64,000 bases of DNA, taken from Oxytricha trifallax. Taxonomy: Eukaryota; Ciliophora; Spirotrichea; Sporadotrichida; Oxytrichidae. The DNA lies in assembly GCA_000711775.1 (NCBI GenBank), contig ARYC01001494.1, forward strand, positions 1 to 64,000, given 5' to 3'. Every line of letters begins with the position of its first letter. Within the stretch, counting starts at the first letter, position 1. The notes beneath the pieces are model-generated. The model was not told where the DNA came from, did no database searches, and saw only the letters and a program-made list of their open reading frames with translations. Below are positions 1 through 10,681 of the stretch, piece by piece. The position numbers were made by a program, and so were the translations under genes.

Positions 1-431
1 TCACTCTCTTCACTCTGTTGACAGTCTTGAAAGTAATACCAGTTCTTCTATAAATGTTTGCTATAGTTTAAGGAGAGATACGCATGTCAGGAAACTTGCG
101 ATGAAACATCACAGCTCGGTAGTCTAGTGGAAAGTGTGCCCAATACTTTAAAGTCTTCGAGTCGCAGAGGTAGTCAATATGGTGCTGTGAGAACTTTTAT
201 TTTCTTGCAGGATGCTTTCAAGTGCCTGAATTATAATGCTAAGCAGCCAACAAGCAATGATACCTAACTGTTGAGGCACTCTTTTGCAGGAGCTTTGCTA
301 TAGAAGCATAATTCATTACTGGTTTTGGCTTAGTCTATATTAATACTTGTACCATACCTAAGCTTAAGCAGTAAATCTAAATATAAATCATCATAAATAG
401 ACCCTAAATTTCGCTAATTTCTATTTCTCAT
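1..431 (-). pseudogene. TBE-A transposase, N-terminal part
   Basis: The N-terminal third of a TBE 42-kDa transposase, running leftward out of the window from an ATG at 431-429. Read with TAA/TAG as Gln it gives the same N-terminal region as the TBE-F copy. The catalytic DDE part lies beyond the window edge. An in-frame TGA at 220-218 sits at the same codon as in TBE-B and TBE-F, so this copy probably cannot make a full protein unless that codon is bypassed. Confidence 0.75.
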
Positions 432-532
432 TTGCAAATTGGCCTAATTTCTCTACTAACCCCAATAAGACCCCAACTATACCCTACAAATCAAAGCACT
501 TATAAACCTCATTAAGGGGTTTTGGGGTTTTG
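1..532 (-). mobile_element. TBE-A transposon, one terminal part
   Basis: This is the terminal part of a TBE transposon in reverse orientation, cut by the window start. It ends in the telomere-like GGGGTTTTGGGGTTTTG at 516-532, followed by ATT, which fits the 3-bp ANT target typical of TBEs. The rest is the reverse complement of the first ~450 bp of the TBE-F/TBE-B transposase end. It faces TBE-B head to head, so 1-532 and 536-1015 form a long inverted repeat. The match to the other copies is close throughout. Confidence 0.9.
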
Positions 533-581
533 ATTGTTGGGGTCTTATTTGGGTTAGTAGAGAAATTAGGCCAATTGCAAA

Positions 582-1679
582 ATGAGAAATAGAAATTAGC
601 GAAATTTAGGGTCTATTTTTGATGAGTAATATTTAGATTTACTTCTTAAGCTTAGGTATGGTACAAGTATTAATATAGACTAAGTCAAACCAGTGTAGAA
701 TTATACAGCCATAGCAAGACTCCTACACAAGAGTGCCTCAACTGTCAGGTATCATTGCTTGTTAGCTGTTTAACATTATAACTCAGGCTCTTGAAAACAT
801 CCTGCAAGAAAATAAAAGTTCTCACAGGTCCATATTGACTATCTCTGTGACTTTAAGACATTAAAGTATTGGGCTCACTTTCCTCTTGACTAACGAGCTG
901 TCATGTTTCATCGCAAGTTTCCAGACATGCGTATCTCTCTTTAGACTATAGCCAATATTTATAGACGAAATGGTATTACTTTCAAGACTGTCAACAGAGT
1001 TAAGAGAGTGATTGATTTTACAGTGCCATTTTATAGTAATAATTTAAACTATTAATATATGGTTAAATGCAGAGAGCTATTACCAATAACATCAAGTTCA
1101 TTCACGCTGATGAAGCTGTGTTCACCTTCAACACCTTTATTAATAAGTCTTGGTATAAGAAGTATGATAATATAGAAGTCTATGATTAAAAAGTAAAGGT
1201 AGTCACCCATGCAATTTTAGCTGGTATAAGTGAAGATTCAGGCTTAGAGAGTTATGTGATTCACCCTCCTCGCTCTATTAAGCGAGAGTAGTATATAGAG
1301 TTCCCACATAAGCTCAGAGAGAAGTATTGCAACCAAGAGATCATCCTGTTTGTTGATAACCTATCAGTTCATAAGACTAAGGAGTCTAAGAAAGCTTATG
1401 AAGAGTTAAACATTACTCCTGTATACAACGTTCCTTACAGCCCTTAATTTAATGGAATAGAATTCTACTGGAGTTAAATAAAGACTCACTACAAGAAGCT
1501 TCTGCTGTATCATCTTATGCACGACTTGCCCATCGATACAGTAGACTTGATTCAAAGCAGCTGTAAGAGAGTGAGCGTAGATAAGACAAAAATTTGTGCG
1601 AGAAAGGGAAGAATGAATGTTTATAATTTTTTTTTTTTTTTTTTTTTTTTTTAAATAAGTTTTAGATTTAAACGAATGA
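582..1679 (+). pseudogene. TBE-B DDE transposase, decayed
   Basis: A DD34E (IS630/Tc1-mariner type) transposase that would catalyse element excision and integration. The ATG at 582 begins the same N-terminus as the intact-looking TBE-F copy, and the catalytic motifs (HADEAVF, FVDNLSVH, then FNGIE) are all recognisable. It is broken in several ways: a TGA at 792-794 shared with TBE-A and TBE-F; a 2-bp gain near 1053 that shifts the frame just before the first catalytic Asp; one extra codon near 1266; and a run of 26 T replacing the codons at the C-terminus (1627-1652). The frame closes at TGA 1677-1679. It converges with the 22-kDa gene, with stop codons 6 bp apart. Confidence 0.88.
1627..1652. 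repeat. 26-base T run in transposase 3' end
   Basis: An uninterrupted run of 26 T within the last codons of the TBE-B transposase. The sibling copies (TBE-C, TBE-F) have only a few ordinary bases here, so it is an insertion or slippage expansion private to this copy. It could also be a short poly(A)-type retro-insertion on the opposite strand. Confidence 0.9.
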
Positions 1680-1685
1680 ATATAT

Positions 1686-2476
1686 TCACATATCAAATTA
1701 GCCCATAAATGGGTTTGGCTTCTCTTTCTTCTCCTCTTCTTATGGCTTGCTTGGACCCCATATTTCTTCTCTTTGTGCCAGCTCCTGCATCTATGTTCAT
1801 TTCATCTGGCTTTTAAACATCTTTATAAAGTCTCTTGCTCACTTCATGAATTTTTTGTGACTTTCTCTCTCTATGAACCTTAGCATGCTCTTTCATAAGA
1901 TATATACCAGTGCCTGATTTTCCTACAAAGTTATATGTCAAAGCTTACTTGAAAGATAAGGATGCTTCTTAAGTTCCTCTAGCCAAGCTGAGCTTATTAG
2001 AATGCCTTGCTTCTTCTAGTCTTCAGGAGAAATAGAATATCGTTTCTTATGAACTTCTTCAATTATTTCTTTGAGATAATCCTCTTTTATTGTACCAAGA
2101 ACACCAAAGAAGAAGTTCCTCTCTGGGAGTTTATTAGAGAGTTGTTTCTTGGTAGGAAGGTAAACTACCACTTCTTCATCTTACATGGCATCCTCATAAA
2201 GATTAGTGACTGAAATCTCAGGGTAGTTGCGAATTTCGATTAGTTTATCTCTTTATTTTTAAAAGCTTTCTTCTCCTCACAAAGTATTGCTTTCAAGAAT
2301 GAAATTTTGGTACCTTCCATCGTAGGAAAGAATAAACCAACTGTATAATATGTTAATAATCATCAAGTTATCTTACCATGTAAAGTTAGGTATCGATAGA
2401 GATCTTCCTTACTTCTGAATCTTGATATCATTTCTTGAGCCTCGACTCTTTTCATTTGATCATTGAGTGATTCCAT
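1686..2476 (-). pseudogene. TBE-B 22-kDa gene, frameshifted
   Basis: The TBE '22-kDa' gene of unknown function, starting at ATG 2476-2474 and ending at TGA 1688-1686. Two very short introns are visible by comparison with TBE-C: one after the CAT codon in the first exon (GTAAG to ACAG, about 36 nt) and one near the C-terminus (GTAAGC to TGTAG, about 26 nt). Around 2240-2260 one base is missing relative to TBE-C and TBE-F, shifting the frame. It is divergent from the 57-kDa gene and shares the intervening 560 bp with it. Confidence 0.75.
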
Positions 2477-2639
2477 CTTTGTTCCTCTTCCTATTAATGA
2501 ATTTCAAATTATAACTTATAGACTTCTGGATCCTATTGTTTAAAATCTTACTATTAAATATGGGCATCTTATAGGAGGTCAACCCTGCAAAGATATGTGG
2601 AGAAAGTTTGCAGAAGCTGTAACAAACTGCAGAGATGGA

Positions 2640-2885
2640 GCTCCATTTTTATCAATTTAGTTCCATTAAATTAGTACTAAATTTGTTTAAATTTAATTAG
2701 TACTGGTACTAAATTCGTTTAATTTTAATTGGTACCAATTTAATAGTACCAAAACTTAATTAGTACCTAGTTTTAAACTAATGAGGTTTTAATGGAAAAG
2801 TTCCAATATGGTTCAAAACCTAATTGGTACCAGTACCAACCTGAATTTTTTCTAAGTTGGTACCAAAATTAAAAATATTAAGCAT
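2640..2885. promoter_or_regulatory. TBE-B divergent region with repeated GTACC motif
   Basis: The region between the divergent 22-kDa and 57-kDa genes. It carries at least five copies of a short motif built on GGTACC / AGTACC / GGTACT, embedded in TTAATT-rich sequence, several in palindromic form (AATTGGTACCAATT). TBE-F has the same arrangement, while TBE-C, D and E have other motifs at the same place. It is plausibly a bidirectional promoter/operator. That role is inferred from position and repetition only. Confidence 0.55.
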
Positions 2886-3042
2886 GAATTTAGAAAATTT
2901 ATAGTTATAAACTTAGTATAAATATGATGTCTAACGCCTAAGAATCACCCATTGTTGTTGCAGTACCAACTCCTATACAAAGTTACTATAACTAGAGAGG
3001 TTATTAGAGCTTTATAATAGAAATTTAAATTTGAATTTAAAC

Positions 3043-4490
3043 ATGGCGGCTAACTTAAATCGCAAAGCAGTCTCTCTTGGCAGTGGTAATCTTAGCTAAA
3101 CTTTGGATAAACTAAGAAGCCAGAGATCATATACATTGAAAAGGAGCCAGAGCTTAAAGCTCTTGAGTTTGAATCAGAGGTGTTTGTTCTAGAAATAAAT
3201 ATCAGGAAGCAGAGAGCAGAGATAAGTATTTAAACGCTAATCGAAGATGTTGAGGAGTTAAAAGAACATCTCCCACTAGAAAAGATTAAAGAATTCTAAT
3301 GTGATGAATGCTAAAATTTCTTCTCAACTGATTCGAGCTTGAAGAGGCACATCAAAGAGATGCACTCTGGGAGAGCTAAGATATATATTAAGCACGAAAA
3401 GGTCGATGGCAGGTATTAGTGCACGACTTGCATGAAGTCTTACACTCACTCAGCTAAAGTTAAAAGACACATGCAAAAACATCATTTAAGTGAGTTTTTA
3501 ATGCAAGATAAAGAAACATAAAAACTTATACCAGCCAAGAGAAAGTCCAATACTGTAGAGTCTTAAAGAGAGCAGGAAGAGAGACTTAAGAAGCAGAAAC
3601 GTTTTGAGTCAATGAACCAACCAGCTAATGAATTATATATAGCATGCTTGTAAGAGAGAGCTATGTATATACCTGCATTAAATGCAGTAGATCTCAGTTT
3701 TTGCATTGACAACTATTTACATATTGATGTGCCTAACAAGGCAAAACTCATAGTAGTTGATGAGTATGCTTATAAAGTATATCCTTTCAAATATCTTATT
3801 AGGAACGAGCAGTATCAAAATGAGTTTGCCAATGAATACATAATACTAAGAGAGGCTCATAAAAGGTAATGCAAGAACTTGCTTAAACTCGATGGAGTTA
3901 TTCTTGGACATGGTTTTATTGCACTATGAATTAAGAAATTTGAAATGACTCTAAGAGATTATCTCTACCATAATAGATACCCAGATGACTTGAATGAGAT
4001 ACTCACGGAAATGACCAAGGGTGTGAAAGAGCTGCATGATCTAGGGTATGTTCATAGAGATTTGAAGCCAGAAAATGTAATGCTAAATCTCTGTCCTTTA
4101 GAAATAGTAGTCATTGATTTCAATAGAGCAATAAGGTAAGAAATAGTGACTTTAGCTAAAGTGCTAGGCACACCTGGGTACTTCCCAATAAGAGAGAAGT
4201 GGACTAATGGCTCTGTTTAGTGGGATGTCTGGGCGGTAGCAGCAATTATTTTAGAGTGCGATATGGAAAGTATGTCGTACTTCGGAACAAAGCAAGAAAA
4301 GTAATCAATAAGCATGGCTGTTAAACATATAGAGCAAGAAGATGTATGCACTTAGATTAAGAAAATGGTTGAGATGATCATAGTAAGAGCTCCAGCATAT
4401 CCAAGATCATCATTAGAAGATATACTTGAAACATTAAAGAGAGCTAAGTTCAAGAGATACCACAAAGATAAGCAGATAAAATTTTTTTGA
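3043..4490 (+). pseudogene. TBE-B 57-kDa zinc-finger/kinase gene, frameshifted
   Basis: The TBE '57-kDa' gene: two C2H2-like zinc fingers followed by a protein-kinase-like domain. Here the ATG at 3043 is followed by a one-base loss near 3097, after which the frame reads on cleanly through both fingers, a kinase HRDLKPENVML loop (about 4051-4083), an IDFNRA motif where DFG is expected, a GTPGYFP segment and WDVWA, ending at TGA 4488-4490. The frameshift lies only ~18 codons in, so most of the protein could come from a downstream start, but as written it is broken. Confidence 0.85.
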
Positions 4491-4629
4491 TTTAAGCACA
4501 TTAATACTCATTAAATATTCATTAAATTCACATAAAACTTGCGCTTTCTCTACTAACCCCAATAAGACCCCAACTATCCCCTACAAATCAAAGCACTTAT
4601 AAACCTCACTAAGGGGTTTTGGGGTTTTG

Positions 4630-7037
4630 AATGCAGACTAAATTACATCACAAGCAATTAATTCAATCGAGGAACTCATTTAATGCTAAGAAACTATCAA
4701 AAATATACTTAGATTTATGAATGGATTAATTGATGGTAGTTTATCTCATAAAATCTCTGGTTCATGTTATATGGAATTAGTTAAGTTTATTGATAAAATA
4801 TCAGAGTTGACATTAAATAATGACAAAAACAGAGTAGTTTTAGATATTTTAAACGAATCTAATAAAAATTTTGAAAGGATTGATAATTAAAAAGGCGAAA
4901 TGTAAATCATCAATTTAATAGATAATTTTAACATAATCTCTCAAAAATAATTGAAAATGGTTTCAAATAAATCAGTTCAAATTTAAACTTATGATTATTA
5001 AGAAGGAAATCTTTAAGCCACGAATAATTACTTTAATTAAATCCCTGACTAAGTATTGATTCAACTTTAAGACGTAATAGCCTTGAGTCTGGATAAGTAC
5101 TTTAATAACACAGATACTCTCAATATTTAGAATAAATTTCAATTGACAGAGGAGAAATAAGAAATTATGAATCCTGAGTTTAAAACTTTGAATAATATTG
5201 GAAGAGGGGACTAATTGATTAAAGAATCTCACAATCAAGGGTCCCTGTTTTTATCTAGACTCTCTGCCTTAGATTACTAAACTAATTTTATTTATTTCGT
5301 TAATATGTTTTTAGATAAATTCAGTGAATCTACATAACAGCTCACTTAAGTTCAGATAAATACTGACAGTATAAAAGGCTAAAACTCACATAATGATAAC
5401 ATAATATCAAACAAAGAAACTTCTTAAACTATGGATTTCAAAAATAGGAAAATATCTTTCACGAAAAATCATCAAGATCTAATAGAAACTGAAACTTCAG
5501 GTGGTTCATCAGATTTTCTAAATAAGTTATTTAATACAACAAAGAGACCTAATGATAATAATTTTAATGTTAAGCAAGTTAAAAAGGAAGTAATAAATGA
5601 AGAAGAGTTTAAGAATCCTTTGGATTAATTGGGGAAAATACGTATTTTTTGAATATTTTATCCAACATATTGAATGAATATTTTTAATAATAATCATTAA
5701 GAGATAAATGAAACAATTATATATCTTAAAGACTTAATTTAATAATTCAAGTTATAAAAACTAAAGAGCTTTTATTGTTTTAATTTTAAAATTTTATGAC
5801 TTATATTAAAAATAAAATTCCATTATTTAACACTTTCCAGAGTATTGTAATATTCTTAATTATAAAGTATACCTTATTAATCTATAAGTTTTACACTTGA
5901 CGACCAGTCGGATATCTAATCCAATTTTGACTGTTAAAGAATAGGATCTGGGATGAATTCGGGATACTAAAATGATGAGTTGTTTCAGCTTGCTGATAAG
6001 AAACCTCTACCAAAGATAAGTTTCTCGAGTACCTTAACAGCTGGAAATGAAGAATTTTTAAAAGTTAAACAAGAATCGCTTCACAAATTCAATCTTCCAA
6101 AAAAGGAAAATATAAACCACAATAAAACTTAATTTGACTATGAAACACCAGGAAATGACATAGACTTCAATATGGACACACCATAGTCTCTATTCACGAA
6201 TAAAAATTATAAGCCTGAATTGTTTACTGCGAAATTAAATTGCAAAAAAGAGATATTAAATGAAAGTATCATAGAATTTAACAACGATGAGGATATTAAT
6301 TCCGACTCTCTCTTTGATTTGTAAAATTAACAGCTTATGAAAGAATGGTTATTAAAATCTAATCTTGAAAAGCACAATAAAACTGTAAAATTCAAGCTGC
6401 TTTATAAAGCAAAAAGAGACGGTTTTAGTGCTAATAACTTTCATAAATTCTGTGATAATTAAGGAGCTACTGTTTGTCTAATACTTTCTTAGTTTGATCG
6501 AATATTCGGTGGCTATTATATAAATTTAATCTAAGACTATAAATTGCCTTAGAAATTTTATAAATAGATTGTTAATTTGTTAATTTTGCATTTATTAAAC
6601 TGCAATATACCAGTTTATCTTGGCAATCACCACTTAAAGGCACCTATTAAAAAGACCTCTAAGCATTTATTTTTTCGTTAAATTATCAAACCAAACACGC
6701 TTTATTCCAAAATAAAGAGAAAGCAGTTTATCATAAAAAGGGTGCACATATCCAATTTAGTTTTGATATCGCGATTGCTGATGAAAATTGTGATTAGAGT
6801 GGCTCGACTAGTGGGTGCAATCTGGGATATTCATAAACTATTGAAAGATTTTATTGACAATTTATTAATCAAAATTAAATGTAAGAAGTAAACATTTTTT
6901 TATTTCTAAACATACTAATAGTTTACAGGCTTCCGAAGAATATTAGTTAAGGCAGTGATGATGCCAAAAGCTACTTAGGCGGAGCTTATAGCTTCAAAGT
7001 ATAAGATATTGAGGTTTACCAAGTTATGTATTCTTGA
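4630..7037 (+). CDS. TLDc-domain protein gene, interrupted (C-terminal part)
   Basis: A host gene in four coding blocks. The first (4630-5625) is an uninterrupted frame rich in Asn, Gln and Lys that is already open at the TBE-B boundary, so the gene's 5' part lies left of TBE-B. Blocks 5914-6535, 6664-6837 and 6929-7037 together encode a TLDc domain: LLYKAKRDGFSANNFHKFCD, then an IFGGYY motif, AFIFSL, NLGYS, and the typical end YLGGAYSFKVQDIEVY before TGA 7035-7037. TLDc proteins are linked to oxidative-stress resistance and V-ATPase regulation (family knowledge). Between blocks are three IESs with pointer-like repeats and one intron. Removing them keeps one frame throughout. Confidence 0.85.
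5626..5913. other. IES in TLDc gene, candidate pointer GGAT
   Basis: About 288 bp of AT-rich, non-coding sequence between two coding blocks. GGAT occurs at both ends (5622-5625 and 5910-5913), and joining at it preserves the frame (...TTG GAT ATC TAA...). The right-hand block is also open some way upstream, so the exact right boundary is uncertain. Confidence 0.55.
6536..6663. other. IES in TLDc gene, pointer TCTAAG
   Basis: 128 bp between TLDc blocks. The 6-bp direct repeat TCTAAG stands at 6530-6535 and 6658-6663. Removing the segment with one copy joins FGGYYINLIQ to AFIFSL, exactly the residue order expected in a TLDc domain, in frame. Confidence 0.8.
6838..6879. other. 42-bp IES in TLDc gene, pointer TAAA
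   Basis: A very short IES. TAAA occurs at 6834-6837 and 6876-6879. Removing 42 bp deletes an in-frame TGA and joins NLGYSQ to the last TLDc block through the intron immediately downstream. This gives NLGYSQMLPKN, close to the family pattern. Confidence 0.65.
6881..6928 (+). other. 48-nt spliceosomal intron
   Basis: GTAAGAAG ... ATACTAATAG ... TTTACAG, with a branch-point-like CTAAT and a pyrimidine-rich 3' end. It begins one base after the preceding IES, so one base separates a DNA-level and an RNA-level intervening sequence. Splicing restores the TLDc frame (AT|G CTT CCG). Confidence 0.7.
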
Positions 7038-7178
7038 TTTAGATTTTTTTTATATTTAGATTTCTTGATTATCAATCTAAGTAATTACATAATAACTTTT
7101 TGAGATTATATTTTTATTTATAGAATAAATAATCAAGGAAATAGTACATAGAATTGTTTTATATATTTTATTATCATT
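7038..7178. other. AT-rich spacer between TLDc gene and TBE-C
   Basis: 140 bp of AT-rich sequence after the TLDc stop. No frame, repeat or TBE sequence is visible. It should contain the 3' end of the TLDc gene. Neither the missing left part of TBE-D nor the missing C-terminus of the GCP3 gene is here. Confidence 0.5.
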
Positions 7179-7316
7179 CAAAACCCCAAAACCCTTTCAG
7201 TAGTTTGATTGAGTTTTTGATTGATAAAAGTAGACTATTAGTGCATACTTTATTAGGGTTTTAATAGGGTTTATGTACGGGTTTAATGTTTAAATATTAG
7301 TATTTTAAGAGAGTAA

Positions 7317-10300
7317 ATGAGAGGTTTGGGGTCAGTTTATGACAGTGAGTATATAGATTTATTGTTTAAGTTGCGTTATTAAGCAAGTATATTTGAAATG
7401 TGAAAAATTAAAAATAAATATTCAATGATAAGTTTCGCGTTTTCTTTAAAAGTATTAAGTTTATAGCCTTAATTGATAATTAATCATTAGTTATTTAAAT
7501 TAAAATATGAAAGCAAACCTGCTGGGAGTGATAGAGTAGCCCACTTAATACAAGAGAAGCTGATTTTTATTAGGCTGATCTAATCACTTATTTGTCTAAT
7601 ACTGACATTCAAGTTGATATCTGTTCGTATAGACAAAGTGGTCACGGATTCTTGTAACACTCAACCTGCATTTTACCAAAGAAATTGACTCTGAGTGACC
7701 GCAATTCCACTCTGAAATAATGGCTCCAGTGTCTTTAGAACTCTGATTTTCCAGTGATTCAAAACAATTACTGTTGAGATTCTTAAGTAACGCAGTTGCA
7801 ATTAGAAGCAATTTAGCATTTTTGTGGAAATGAGTGAATTTTGAGCTGTAGGAAGAACGAGTGCATTTTTATTTAAGTTGCAGATTCTATTAAGGGCGAA
7901 GTTGATTTGCAACAAACCTACTGCAATCATATTAAGGGAGAAAATGCTAAGAATATTGCTCTCAAGAAACTATTAGACAGTGCTAAACTTCTAAGCAAAC
8001 TGATTTCGCAGTCCTGAGCACAGCAAAATGCTATCAATAATCAGCAAGTGAATTGAAAATGCTCAAACTGATTATACGAGTTTAAATAATTAAACGCATT
8101 ATTTTAGAGCTATCAAAATAATAGAAAGCAATTAATGTCAGCGATAATTCATTGCATTTTGTTAAATAATAACTAAACTAGCTTTTTATAATAGCTAAGA
8201 TTATGCGTTAAATAATTAGTCGTTGCAGTTATTACAGCTCTTTATATGAGTAGAGTGATTTTATCGTGAATATATATTCTTTAGATTTTAAGATAAGTTA
8301 AGATTAAGTTGTATATATAATCCACTTTTATAATATTTAAGAGCGAGGGGGGTTTCGTTTAATCCACTCCATAAATTGGGGATATATCATAGAATTTTTG
8401 AAAATTTGTAAAAAAAAGATTTTTTCTTAAGAATATAACTGCCACTATTTTGTTAATTAGAAAATTAATTTCATTTATATATTTAATTTAAGATGACAGT
8501 TTTTTTCAAATAAAAGCAGAAATATGTAAAATTTAGCAATAAAATTTTTTTAAAAAATAGCAACTGAATGTATTTTAGTAAACTTACAATTATATTTTTT
8601 TTTCTAATTAACAAAATAGTGGCAGTTATATTTTTAAGAAAAAATCTTTTTTTTACAAATTTTCAAAAATTCTATGATATATCCCCAATTTATGGAGTGG
8701 ATTAAACGAAACCCCCCTCGCTCTTAAATATTATAAAAGTGGATTATATATACAACTTAATCTTAACTTATCTTAAAATCTAAAGAATATATATTAACGA
8801 TAAAATCACTCTACTCATATAAAGAGCTGTAATAACTGCAACGACTAATTATTTAACGCATAATCTTAGCTATTATAAAAAGCTAGTTTAGTTATTATTT
8901 AACAAAATGCAATGAATTATCGCTGACATTAATTGCTTTCTATTATTTTGATAGCTCTAAAATAATGCGTTTAATTATTTAAACTCGTATAATCAGTTTG
9001 AGGATTTTCAATTCACTTGCTGATTATTGATAGCATTTTGCTGTGCTCAGGACTGCGAAATCAGTTTGCTTAGAAGTTTAGCACTGTCTAATAGTTTCTT
9101 GAGAGCAATATTCTTAGCATCTTCTCCCTTAATATGATTGCAGTAGGTTTGTTGCAAATCAACTTCGCCCTTAATAGAATCTGCAACTTAAATAAAAATG
9201 CACTCGTTCTTCCTACAGCTCAAAATTCACTCATTTCCACAAAAATGCTAAATTGCTTCTAATTGCAACTGCGTTACTTAAGAATCTCAACAGTAATTGT
9301 TTTGAATCACTGGAAAATCAGAGTTCTAAAGACACTGGAGCCATTATTTCAGAGTGGAATTGCGGTCACTCAGAGTCAATTTCTTTGGTAAAATGCAGGT
9401 TGAGTGTTACAAGAATCCGTGACCACTTTGTCTATACGAACAGATATCAACTTGAATGTCAGTATTAGACAAATAAGTGATTAGATCAGCCTAATAAAAA
9501 TCAGCTTCTCTTGTATTAAGTGGGCTACTCTATCACTCCCAGCAGGTTTGCTTTCATATTTTAATTTAAATAACTAATGATTAATTATCAATTAAGGCTA
9601 TAAACTTAATACTTTTAAAGAAAACGCGAAACTTATCATTGAATATTTATTTTTAATTTTTCACATTTCAAATATACTTGCTTAATATGGATGTGATTAA
9701 TATGGTGATCAACTCAGACCTATTCTTAATTATACATCAATAGCAAGGCTACTTCATAAATCTCCTGCAACTGTGAGGTCTCACTGTCTATTAGCATTGA
9801 ATTTAAAGAGATAGCAGCTTAATTCTAAGCCTAAAAGACCTCGAAAATTTTAGCAGCATCATATTGACTATCTTATTAATGATAAGACTCTTAAATACTG
9901 GGCTCATTTCTCTCTAGCCTAGAGGGCTGTGATGTTTCATCGCCAATTTCCTGAGCTTCACATATCTGCTTAATCGATAGCTAACATATATAAAAATAAC
10001 GGAATATCTTACAAGACAGTCAATCGCATTAAGAGAGTGATTGACTTTAATGTTCCATTTTATAAGGATAATTTAAATTATATATTCGATTAAATGCAGA
10101 GGGCTATTACTAATAATATTAAGTTCATACACGCTGATGAGGCAGTATTCACGTTTAATACCTTCATATCAAGGTCTTGGTATAAAAGATATAGCAACAT
10201 TGAAGTATATGATTAAAAGGTTAAGGTTTAAACTCATGCAATTCTTGGTTGAATAAGCGAAGATAATGGCCTCGAGACTTATGTTATCCACCCTCGCTCA

Positions 10301-10675
10301 ATAAAGACCGAATAATACATAAAGTTCTTATATTAACTCAGAGATAAGTACGCCGACTAAGAGATTATTCTGTTTGTAGATAACTTATCTGTCCATAAAA
10401 CTAAAGACACAAGGAAGGAATATGAAAGGCTAAACATAACACCTGTATTTAATGTTCCCTACAGTCCTCAGTTCAATGGTATCGAATTATATTGGGGGTT
10501 ATTGAAAGGTCATTATAAGAAATTGCTACTCTATCACTTGATGCACGACTTAAAGATAGATACAGTAGATTTTATTAAGAGTGCTGCTAAGAGAGTCAGC
10601 GATGATAAAGCTAAAGTATGCGCAAGAGAAGGGAGATTTTGTGTTTATAAATAAGTTTTAGATTTAAGCGAATGA
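7317..10675 (+). pseudogene. TBE-C DDE transposase, split by palindrome
   Basis: A DD34E transposase. The first 20 codons (7317-7376, with ATG at 7317) end at CGT; after the insertion and one TA copy are removed the frame resumes as TAT GGA TGT at 9686 and runs to TGA 10673-10675. Catalytic motifs HADEAVF, FVDNLSVH and FNGIELYWG are intact. The only other defect is a TGA at 10250-10252 where sibling copies have a Gly codon (GGA or GGT), a single-base change. The frame is otherwise clean over about 350 codons, so this copy was functional until recently. Its stop lies 6 bp from that of the convergent 22-kDa gene. Confidence 0.9.
7379..9685. mobile_element. 2307-bp near-perfect palindromic element
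   Basis: A giant foldback element inside TBE-C. Its ends are TTAAGCAAGTATATTTG and the exact reverse complement, flanked by TA on both sides (7377-7378 and 9686-9687), a Tc1/mariner-type target duplication. Arms are 7379-8464 and 8600-9685, around a ~135-bp AT-rich spacer. The arms match almost base for base. Each arm has short open stretches (for example 7840-8015 plus, mirrored on the right arm) but repeated TGA codons, and I recognise no protein. It is probably non-autonomous, moved by a TA-targeting transposase. Confidence 0.9.
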
Positions 10676-10681
10676 ATAAGT

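Larger units (their letters stand above)
533..4629 (+). mobile_element. TBE-B transposon, left end shortened
   Basis: A TBE of the same subfamily as TBE-F. Its right end is complete (GGGGTTTTGGGGTTTTG, 4613-4629, followed by AAT). Its left end starts inside the terminal repeat: about 55-60 bp, including the C4A4 block, are missing at the junction with TBE-A. The likeliest explanation is that TBE-A jumped into TBE-B's terminal repeat, leaving the outermost piece outside the window. It carries the standard three genes: transposase (plus), 22-kDa (minus) and 57-kDa zinc-finger/kinase (plus). All show frame damage. Its right flank is the coding frame of a TLDc-domain gene. Confidence 0.92.

Noticed and set aside
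516..532. C4A4/G4T4 blocks as real telomeres or chromosome ends
   Set aside because: Each is only one and a half to two repeat units and sits exactly at a transposon terminal repeat, so they are TBE ends rather than telomeres.
4972..5238. Minus-strand 88-codon ORF
   Set aside because: Antisense shadow of the long TLDc-gene frame on the plus strand.
7596..7811. 71-codon ORF, identical to one at 9253-9468 on the other strand
   Set aside because: It is simply the same arm sequence of the palindrome read twice; the start is a TTG, and frames around it are riddled with TGA. No evidence of coding.
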